Assembly (NCBI GenBank): GCA_020650975.1
Contig: JAIPMN010000313.1
Span: forward strand, 1 to 30,741
DNA length: 30,741 nt
Origin: Apostichopus californicus
Lineage: Eukaryota; Echinodermata; Holothuroidea; Aspidochirotida; Stichopodidae
Direction of reading: 5' to 3'
The stretch's first letter is position 1; every line of letters starts with the position of its first letter. Below, piece by piece: positions 23,098 through 30,741 of the stretch. The position numbers were made by a program, and so were the translations under genes. Under the pieces are notes generated by a model, which saw only the letters and a list, made by a program, of their open reading frames with translations, searched no databases and was not told the DNA's origin.

Positions 23098-23394
23098 CTA
23101 AATCCTGGGCCTCCGGAGTGCCTCAAAATCAGGGGGCATCCTCATGAAGTTGATGAAAGATTTTTGGTCTTCCATTCGCAGCTCCTGCATTAGTTGGTCA
23201 TCAAGACCAAACTGCCGTCTTCTCTGTGGACCAAGCCAGGTCCTAGACCAGCATTTAGGCCGAGCATGTCTCTTCCTTCTCTTCTTGACTTATTCATAGT
23301 TCTTGATGTTGGCTTCAATGATAAGCATCTGTGCTTGTAAAACTGACACTGTGGTCTGAAGCTTGAATCTTTCTGAAGGATCCATGATGTACAT
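23098..23394 (-). pseudogene. PIF/Harbinger transposase, broken N-terminal fragment
   Basis: Reading the minus strand from an ATG at 23394, the frame gives YIMDPSERFKL and then reaches a TAA at 23292-23290. In the same frame it goes on for 63 codons to TAG at 23100-23098. The part after the stop contains RRKRHARPKCWSRTWLG, then RRRQFGLDDQLMQELR, then KSFINFMRMPP and RRPRI. This is the ordered signature of the N-terminal region of HARBI1-like transposases (W..PWL..R..FG.Y..L..EL...D...F.NF.RM.P). The catalytic DDE domain is absent, a few residues seem lost after MPP, and there is one in-frame stop. The frame is open upstream as far as 23493. This is a relic that makes no transposase. Confidence 0.85.
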
Positions 23395-23474
23395 TAGGTG
23401 TTGACGGTAGAGGTTATAGGAGCAGAATGAGGCGTGGAAGGCTTGGAGTGGACAAGGTGGAAGTACGCTGCATC

Positions 23475-23648
23475 TTCGTTCTATGTCCGTCTGTTATACT
23501 TTTTCTGGCCTGAGTTCTTCCGTTTCTTCCGTGTAACTGTTCATTGTCAGTTCTATACCTTTACACTTCCGTTATTTCTACGTTAGCGTCCGTCGAATAT
23601 ACGGTATAGGTACTGTACTTCTACGTTTCATCCGTTCTTTGTCCGTTA
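23475..23648 (-). repeat. Inner right array of TCCGTT boxes (AACGGA on minus strand)
   Basis: TCCGTT or TCCGTC occurs at 23486, 23519, 23568, 23589, 23631 and 23642, with further CGTT cores at 23477, 23581 and 23624. The orientation is opposite to the left array, as expected for inverted arms, but the spacing is less regular. Confidence 0.65.
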
Positions 23649-23682
23649 ATGATCCGGTGAGCAATAGCAATAACCAGAGACG

Positions 23683-23783
23683 AACGGAGAAATACAGTAT
23701 GACAAACGCATACAGAACGAACAAAACGCATGAGAAACTGATAAAACGGAAGCTTAACGGATTAGTAACGAATAAATAACGGA
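23683..23783 (+). repeat. Outer right array of helically phased AACGGA-like boxes
   Basis: AACG cores at 23683, 23705, 23716, 23725, 23745, 23756, 23767 and 23778. The steps are 22, 11, 9, 20, 11, 11 and 11 bp, a mean of about 10.6 bp per helical turn. Further boxes lie near the right end at 23907 and 23917. Confidence 0.75.
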
Positions 23784-23961
23784 GACATTTTTCGGTGGAT
23801 GTCCGTTCCAAGTTTTGTGCATGTTCAAATTGACGCCAGACAAACCGGACCTTCCCGTTAATGAAACGTAGACGGACGGAGGAGAACCGCAGAATAAACT
23901 GATACTAACGTACATCAACGGAGTGCCATTTTTTGCCTTCGTCCCCTCTCCGTTATTGCAG

Positions 23962-23984
23962 TCCGGTGAGATGTGACAGGGCCT
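23962..23984 (-). repeat. Right terminal inverted repeat, 23 bp
   Basis: Perfect inverse of the left end. Confidence 0.95.
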
Positions 23985-23987
23985 TTA
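23985..23987 (+). repeat. Target-site duplication TTA, right
   Basis: Matches TTA at 22761-22763. Confidence 0.85.
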
Positions 23988-25084
23988 CATGTACACAAGA
24001 TTTTTGGTTGGATGATGGATTTTCATTACTCTTATAATTTAGAACAAACATTATTTGTTAAAGGGCTTTATTACAGGCCCAAAGGCTTCAAATGAGAAGC
24101 TTATAATCTCTGGTCCGATCTACTGCAGCTTTCAGCAAAACCTATCACCCTTTGTGCAAACCATCATTAGTATACACACAAAACACTTTATTCTTGAGCA
24201 CTCTTGCAAATAATATACTAAAATGTGATAAAAATAGAATTAAAGCTGAATTTATCAGTTTGTATTGTTTTACTATGTTTTCTTATTGTTCTTCTGTTCT
24301 ATACTTTTTTGGGGATCTTTTTCATCTGACGAGATGTCTTAGCTTGTATGATGAACAGTATTAATTATACACCATACCTATATAACTCAGAAGAGTCATT
24401 CAAGATTGACATGATTCTCGCTCTGGTACTTTGATCTTGAATGTTTCCAAGGTATATAAGTATATATGTGTTCTTTATCAGTACATTGCCTTCTGGGTGT
24501 TGTCATGTGATCTATGACCCCTAGTAGGATGGGGGTAATAAGCACCATCTGGATAGAGAAGACATATCAATGTATACATAGCAGCCAGTCAGTGCTTTCC
24601 CTATTAAAGGTACACGAACAATAAGACATGGAAAAAACAATCTCTACGGTAACCAGCATGTATACTATATATGTAGCTGGTTTTACGCTCATTGATGGTT
24701 GTAAATTATATGTTGACAGCCTGAGTAATATAAGCAATGATCCTTTCTATTGGGTGGTTTCTATTTATGCTTTTGTAGATGACACGGTTCCATATACACT
24801 ACACCATTTAAAGTATAAATTCACACTGCTACAGTACTACACACTAGTGGAAGGGGTGTTAGGGAGAAGTGCTAAGTCTGAATTCTGTACAATATATAAA
24901 TACTCTGCAAATTTAGGGGTTTCTCAATGGGCAATCAGCAGGCTATGTTTAAGCCTGCAAAAGTTTTCAATACAGCCTACCCCCCACCTCCCCCCTCCCA
25001 ACCAAATCTTAGACTAATTAATTAGTTGCATCCCTAGGTTTTCACACCCTGCTGGCCCATCAGCCTATCATACACATTACCCAA
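23988..25084. other. Non-coding, no supported gene
   Basis: The 129-codon plus frame at 24628-25017 is the longest here. It ends in a proline-rich C tract, has no recognisable domain and no splice support. It is left uncalled. Confidence 0.45.
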
Positions 25085-25124
25085 TCTAGATGCAATGACT
25101 AATTTTTCATTGTTTGCATCTAGA
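25085..25124. repeat. Inverted repeat, 11-bp arms
   Basis: TCTAGATGCAA and TTGCATCTAGA are perfect inverses around an 18-nt loop. TGA (25096-25098) and TCA (25107-25109) inside the loop can extend the stem after a bulge. Confidence 0.8.
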
Positions 25125-25251
25125 CTTTTGTTCCAACCAGTGTTTCTCTAGACTCTACAGAACCACGTACACTGAAATCGATCTACTGATTGCACAGCTG
25201 ACTATAAATACCAGCAACTATGTAATACTATAAAGACATATCTTTCAACCA

Positions 25252-25261
25252 CCCCCCCCCC
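25252..25261 (+). repeat. Poly-C run
   Basis: Ten C followed by AGCCCC. Confidence 0.85.
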
Positions 25262-26249
25262 AGCCCCTCTGTCAGTTCTAGAAGTCGTTTATGCCACACT
25301 TTGGTGGCTTTCTACAATATATAACAAGTATATTAAATAATTTTATGAGACTACTTCATTTTCCATGAAGTAACACTACTCCAAAATGAAACCAAACTAC
25401 TTCAAAGATTATATCATCTGTTATGGATGGGCGAAAAAACATCAAATATATTAATAAACAGGTCATGCTCTACTTATTAGCTGGGTTGATTAAACTGTTA
25501 AGGGGGGGTATGTATACAGTTTAAAACAAACATGATCCAATTCTCAGTTTGCTGTATGCAAAGAAGTGACACAGCATGAAAACAGACTAGTATTTAACAG
25601 TCTAACTCTTAGTAGTTCACTTCCATTGGCAAACGCACAACATAATATACACAACCCTTTCATAATGTTTTTAATGATTTTGAAAATGTAAATTGTGGGG
25701 AGTCAATTGGCCTAAATGCATGGTCTGTCTCTTTTTGTCAGTGTATATAAACTGATTGAAGCCATCCATATTTCGGCTATAAATATGCTAGAAAGACACC
25801 AAGATCTGGTCAACTATGAGCAAGCTTTGTAGACTCATGTGTTTTTGCTGCCTGCTGTGGATTGATTACATATTGGAACAACTAACCAGCTAATGTAATT
25901 ACACTCTACTTTAACTGGAAATAATTTGGACGAAAATAATAAACTATCTAATTATTTTCAGAAATTCTGAATTTTATTCAGATTCTAACATAGTTAGAAC
26001 ACACTAAGTGCAAGGAATATAGATTATTCTACCATGAAAGTCACATTTCTTTTTTTCTTTTGATCATCTGTTATGGTTTCTTCAACTTTTACCACAAAAC
26101 TGAGGTTTGACCTCTAAGTTACTGAGAAGGTTAATTTATAAATAACTAAGAATGGTACTGCCTCCAGGTCATATCTGACAGGGCACATATAGAATTACTC
26201 TGTAGTTGCACAATCAAATCCAGGAGGTAAAGTTTTGAGAACAAGGTTA
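25262..26249. other. Non-coding, nothing recognised
   Basis: AT-rich; no domain-bearing frame or transposon end seen. Confidence 0.5.
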
Positions 26250-26265
26250 AGGTCATCGTAGGTCA
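26250..26265 (+). promoter_or_regulatory. DR4-type AGGTCA direct repeat
   Basis: AGGTCA, TCGT, AGGTCA: two perfect nuclear-receptor half-sites with a 4-bp spacer, the arrangement typical of thyroid-receptor/LXR-type heterodimers. A related AAGGTTA lies just 5'. Chance occurrence or repeat origin cannot be excluded. Confidence 0.4.
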
Positions 26266-26423
26266 AGGTTCCACTCTTTCAGTACCAAAGCTTTCCTCTG
26301 CCCATATGATGCTGTCAGAGCTTGGAGCCATGCAGACCCTATTTTGAGGCAACTTTACCATGATCAGTGGGGTGAGGAAATGCTATGTGTTGTTAGCTCC
26401 AGATTTCTTTCCCTTAGGACAGG

Positions 26424-26440
26424 TTTTTTTTTTTTTTTTT
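26424..26440 (+). repeat. Poly-T run, 17 bp
   Basis: Seventeen T, readable as a minus-strand poly-A. No SINE or retrocopy body was recognised beside it. Confidence 0.8.
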
Positions 26441-26852
26441 ACCCGTATAGCATGTAGAGTCATACTTTCAAAATCTTACTTTGCAGACCTGTTGATTAAA
26501 CAAATAACTTTAATTTGCTAAATCTTTGTAAATGGACTAATATCCGTGGAAAACAAACACAGCATAATAATAGTAGTTGGATGGATGGGAGAACCTGCCA
26601 CCTGCCATCATGTTTATAATGGAGTGCACAGTGAGGCCTCAACCTATTACGCTTGATTGAGAAGTGTTACTTGAAATGTAAACCTTAATCGATATTTCTA
26701 TTGTGACATTTTAACCTGAAAATAGTGTAAAAAACTGATTGAAATCAATGTGATAATCTGTTGTAGATCAGCTCAATGATTTGTTGATATAACGACACAG
26801 GATGTTGACTTCTTGTGTACAGCTCATGTATGGAATAGATCAAACTATGATT
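26441..26852. other. Non-coding, nothing recognised
   Basis: No supported feature. Confidence 0.5.
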
Positions 26853-26897
26853 GCCCCCAAAGCCCCCCTCCCCCCTCCCCTCCCCCTCCCCCCTCCT
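26853..26897 (+). repeat. C-rich (CCCCCCT)n tract
   Basis: C-runs of 4-6 separated by T, similar to 6315-6359. The minus strand is quadruplex-prone, and the glycine-rich minus frame through it is an artefact. Confidence 0.85.
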
Positions 26898-27599
26898 GGA
26901 AAATGTGAAATGGCCAATCATTGACATCTATACTACAGTCAGTTGGGAAAGCAGTGTCAGTAAATCAATTATTAGTGTATAATTCTGTACCTCATACATC
27001 AAGTCCTATAGCAAACACTATTAGACATGACTCATATTGTAGAAAGACAGATTTTCACAGTTTCTCTGTGATGGTGTGGAAATGGGACCTCACGAGTCAT
27101 TTGATGGCAGTACGTACTTATAGGTTGACAAACCCGCCGTTAAACTTAACTCAGTTTCAAAGAGTACGGTAACAGAGAAAACCCGGGAAATTATAAATCA
27201 GCTGAAAGAGCAAGGGAAAAAAATGGCTAGAACTCTAGTCAAAACAATTACTGTCCTGTGCTCTAACAACTGACTCCTCCAGCACAATTACTAGGTAGCA
27301 ATCCCTAGATATACATGTATGTATAATGATTTCTTCGATAGGGTGCTAGTCAGAAGTCGCATACCATGGCTTCATTTCAAACAACCCAGAAAACCGGCAA
27401 GAAAGGAATTTCCAGAGCAAATTCTGCTTTCTACACATGTCAACCAGAAAGCCACCATGTTTAGTGATTCTTTGTTACTTTTTATACATTAAAATGTGCA
27501 CACAAGATGTTCCGAGTTGGACCCCCGTTGCCCCAAGGCATCAGGAAGGTTCGTGCACCAAATGTAGACTTACATTAAAAGTATGAAATTCATCCAAGC
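26898..27599. other. Non-coding, nothing recognised
   Basis: The plus frame at 26921-27172 shows no domain. No other signal. Confidence 0.5.
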
Positions 27600-27965
27600 A
27601 TAAGTGTTTGGTGTTTAACTATGTTCATAAGGTTTTCAGACTTTTTACATAGATCTGTTGGCCTCAGAAGACCTTTGACCTCCCAAGAAAGAATAGTGTA
27701 CTTAATTGTACTCATGAAGGTAGATCCACATACCAATCTTGTTAATAGTTTTCAGACTATGACCTCTGTTGATAAGTTCCAATGCCCTTTGACCTCCACA
27801 AAAGATAAATGGAACCTTGTACTCACAGAAGGTAGATCCCCATACCAGGTATGAGGTTTCCCCAAAATAAATTAACTTTTTTAGTTAACATGTTTGCAAG
27901 GTAGTTACAACTTTGACCTCTGTTGACTTCAAATAACATTTGACCTCCAAAAAAGCAAAATGATC
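27600..27965 (+). repeat. Interspersed repeat with three units (copy B)
   Basis: Same family as 13020-13455: GTTTTCAGACTTT, CCTTTGACCTCC, AATAG..TACTT, GTACTCA..AAGGTAGATCC and CACATACCA occur in the same order. The three units are marked by TTTGACCTCC near 27674, 27788 and 27936. The first-to-second spacing is shorter than 145 bp, so one unit has an internal deletion. More diverged than copy A. Confidence 0.8.
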
Positions 27966-29630
27966 ATGTTTAATGTAACAGTTCAGCTCATGATATATGG
28001 TACAAAGCAAGCTTGCTATACAGTCCTTGGCTGTTCTGATGTTATGATTGAGAGAGACAATCCATTCATTCCCAGAGCTCGACTAGGAATATTTTATCAC
28101 AAGCCATGGCTACTTTTATGAAGTGCATTAACAGTGAGAAAAATGTGCGGTTCACAAATGGAGAGGAGCAAAAAACATGACCTTTAGAGCAGTAGTCTTC
28201 TTTTAAAAGATCTTTAAGGTTACACAATTACTTACCCAAAGTGTTCTCAATTTCACTGTAACCAATCAGACTTCAGTTCACAAATTTATTTAGAGACCTG
28301 CAAAGAAGAGGAATTGATATGTCAATATAATCACAACAAAAGATTGAATGACCACGTTCCAATTTCCATGAAACATTCATTTCTTTTAAATAATGCAATG
28401 TGAAAAGGATACCAGTTCACTGATCAAGACATGGTATAGCTAGAGTGCTGATATCATGAGGAGACAGACAAGTGAGGCCACAACACAAATATAGGGTACA
28501 GTTCTATGGAGTTTCACTCTACAAACTGTAGAAATTATGTAGAGATTTGAAGAGATTTTAAAAATCAGTGCAAACTGCTGCAAAGAGCCTACTATGCTCT
28601 TGACGTTTGGACTGACAGTCTTGAAATTACCAACTATACATACTTCATGATCTGCTATTATAGTGGCCCAAAACATTCCATCAGTAAATTGGCTGCCATT
28701 TTTCTTTGTAAACCTTGATGTTTTGATCTAGACAAATTGCTGCAAGATATCGAGAGTGCTTAAATGTCTGAAATTAATCTCTCTGTTGAGGAGAAACTTT
28801 CTGAGGGGGGGTGCTAAACAGTCAAGTTGAGGAAAAATAAACCAATATCACCGAAGCAAAGTTAACAAATGACTAATTAAAGAAATCCATTCCATCTTCA
28901 ACATTTTATTGTCCAGATACTTTTCCATAGTATAGTATTAAGCACATTTCTCGAGGCAAACTAGAAAAGTTAGAAATTTCTATTAATTTTACTTCAATAA
29001 GTGATTTAAGTTTAACTCAACAATCTGAATGCTTTAACATTATGGGAATTTGCAATCAACAGCTTTGAAATGGAAATGTTTCAAAATCAACTCAAAAAGC
29101 TGTTTCAATATAACAATAATAAATGATAGTAGCCAGGAAGGCAGTTTTGTTACAACACTATGTAATTTAAAATTTTACATCATTTTCAATTTTTTTGAAC
29201 AATTTGGAAAACATTTTCAGATGGGAATATTGTGGATTTCTGCTGGATGAAAACCCATCTTACTATAGCCTGCAGGGGCTCACACCATCACTCACAACTG
29301 CCCAGACACAGTGTTCCATTGCTTCTAATGCCACAGTGCCTTTATATCCACTCCTCCATAGCAGCTGGTTAAGCTGTCAGGACTGTGTTATATTAACTTG
29401 TATACACAAGACAGAAGACTTTATACCAGTCAGTTTTATTTATGGCCTACTTGCAACAGTATATGGGTGATGCATTCAGAAGTGTCAACAAAAAATGTGA
29501 TATCATAATTCTTAAGTGACAGAATTTTGATTACTACTGTCACAAGGCTATGAAACCAAAATCAACTGCAATAAATTATTCCTTAATATTGTCTGCCTTT
29601 ACCTATACCTTTCAGACACAGAGGAAGGTA
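27966..29630. other. Non-coding, nothing recognised
   Basis: Short frames at 28440-28676, 29050-29250 and 29195-29470 have no domain. No transposon end or RNA gene seen. Confidence 0.5.
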
Positions 29631-29643
29631 GGGGGGGGGGGGG
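29631..29643 (+). repeat. Poly-G run, 13 bp
   Basis: Thirteen consecutive G. Confidence 0.9.
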
Positions 29644-29846
29644 TAAACCCCTTGTAATTTATGAGCTACTCACAGTTTCAAAGAGTCTCTTGGCCTACTT
29701 TGCCTATGACCTAGAAATCAAACCACTGACTTTCTTTTTCAAATCTAGTTGAGGATTTCTTCTTATCTTGGGAGGATGGATGGGGCAGATATGTACTTTA
29801 GGTTAAAAAACAATTAGATCAAGGACTCATTCTACTGAATTAAAGT

Positions 29847-30000
29847 CTTCCTTTTGCTCTCTCCCTCTCTCTCTCGCTATCTATTCTTCTATTTAACTTT
29901 CTTTCTTTTCCTTAATTTCCTCCTCTTTTCTCTTTGTCTCTCACTCTGTCTCTTTTCTTCTCTTTCCTTTTCTATTCTTGAGTTTTTCTTATTTCTTTTT
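29847..30000 (+). repeat. Polypyrimidine tract (CT/TTC-rich)
   Basis: Almost unbroken C/T sequence with TCTCTC, CTTT and TTTTC repeats. The Leu/Phe/Ser-rich plus frame from 29854 is its translation, not a gene. Confidence 0.85.
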
Positions 30001-30741
30001 GAATGGCTGAAGGATGATAAAAATGCAAAGTGGAGCATGAAGATGTTAAGGAGGAATAGAAGTAAAGTAGGTTAAGAAGTAGATTTGTAGCAGCCCAAAA
30101 GACTTTCAAGCATCCTTCACATCTTCAAAAATATCCCTATCAGAGCCAGCCTTCCCATTCCTCTCTCTGTTTTTCAGGGCCAAAGTTGAGTCTTAATTGC
30201 ATGATTCCAGTCTCTATTAAATTGCTCTTCCTTATTAACCTAGAATGAACAACGAGAAACCTACTTTATCGGAGAACCCGACCAACTGGTAAATAATAAA
30301 AACGTGTAAATTACATTGAAGTACAAATACATATCAAACTTCTGCATCATAGATACTTCACATCTGAGCTGTGCTGTTAACTGCACCTATATAGTATTCC
30401 TAGCTCAAGCATTAGCTTTGGGATCATTTCATCACCTATCAAATACAGAATGCAAAATGGGGTGAAAACTTGGTGCAACACAGACTTAAACGTTTCATGG
30501 CTTGCTAAAAAGTCTGCTCAACGTTATTCCTAATTGGAATAATAGGTACAATTTTAGTTTGCCACATTGAGCAAGCCTGTTTACGTGTATCTCTATATTA
30601 AATATTACAGCTTTGAACTGCAAGATACTTTTAGTCTATAAGAGTTACAGAGTAAAGAATTTTTCTCACTTTATATGAATATGTATGTATATATATACGC
30701 CAAGATAGACGCAAATCAACCAAACGTATATATGGCTAGGT
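30001..30741. other. Non-coding, nothing recognised
   Basis: AT-rich to the window edge, with a TATGTATATATATAC tract near 30680-30700. Confidence 0.5.

Larger units (their letters stand above)
22764..23984. mobile_element. PIF/Harbinger-type DNA transposon, non-autonomous, 1221 bp
   Basis: The ends are perfect 23-bp inverted repeats (22764-22786 and 23962-23984), beginning AGGCCCTGTCACATCTCACC. They extend to about 28 bp with one mismatch. TTA flanks both sides (22761-22763 and 23985-23987), matching the TWA target-site duplication of PIF/Harbinger elements, and a GGCC-type terminus is common in that superfamily. The middle carries a minus-strand Harbinger-like transposase fragment with a stop codon, so the element cannot supply its own transposase. 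The arms carry AACGGA-like boxes at helical spacing. The element is conspicuously CpG-rich beside its CpG-poor surroundings, and its termini are intact, which suggests a fairly recent insertion. Family assignment is firm from ends, duplication and coding fragment together; the exact family name is unknown. Confidence 0.92.

Noticed and set aside
24628-25017. 129-codon plus-strand open frame
   Set aside because: No domain or recognised motif, ends in a C-tract proline stretch, no clear splice sites; consistent with chance in AT-rich DNA.
26424-26440. Poly-T run as the tail of a minus-strand retrocopy
   Set aside because: No target duplication and no recognisable SINE, LINE or gene body on the expected side.
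29854-30075. Leu/Phe/Ser-rich plus-strand frame resembling a membrane protein
   Set aside because: It is the translation of a polypyrimidine tract.

Overview
This window is AT-rich, gene-poor animal nuclear DNA. It holds many micro- and minisatellites, long C or G homopolymers and decayed dispersed repeats. There is no run of densely packed ORFs, and the few exon-like signals carry metazoan splice sites. The repeat style (PIF/Harbinger element, TGACCTTTGACC-type interspersed repeats, abundant poly-C tracts) suggests a marine invertebrate, perhaps an echinoderm such as a sea cucumber. That assignment is inference and rests on no diagnostic gene.

Layout: 409-1216 is a four-copy tandem array of about 206 bp. 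3571-3640 resembles the 5' domain of U2 snRNA and is probably a 3'-truncated pseudogene. 4955-5473 on the minus strand is the only convincing protein-coding exon: a 172-codon, Ser-rich, probably nuclear protein segment with a strong splice donor and two candidate acceptors. The rest of the first 13 kb is non-coding sequence with minisatellites of 55, 54, 18, 21 and 30 bp. 13020-13455 and 27600-27965 are two separated copies of one interspersed repeat family, each made of about three units; the units contain nuclear-receptor-like TGACCTTTGACC sites. 15021-15206 is a 20-bp pyrimidine minisatellite.

The most structured feature is a 1221-bp PIF/Harbinger-type DNA transposon at 22764-23984. It has perfect 23-bp terminal inverted repeats and a TTA target-site duplication. 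Its centre carries a broken minus-strand transposase fragment. The flanking arms carry arrays of AACGGA-like boxes repeated every 10-11 bp, that is, on one face of the DNA helix. These boxes fit the general Myb recognition core (YAAC[G/T]G). Harbinger elements are known to encode a Myb-like partner protein, so the arrays are candidate loading sites for it. This is the best candidate in the window for something not fully described.

No complete gene, tRNA, rRNA or CRISPR array was found. Most of the window is best read as intron or intergenic DNA, possibly part of the gene that owns the 4955-5473 exon.
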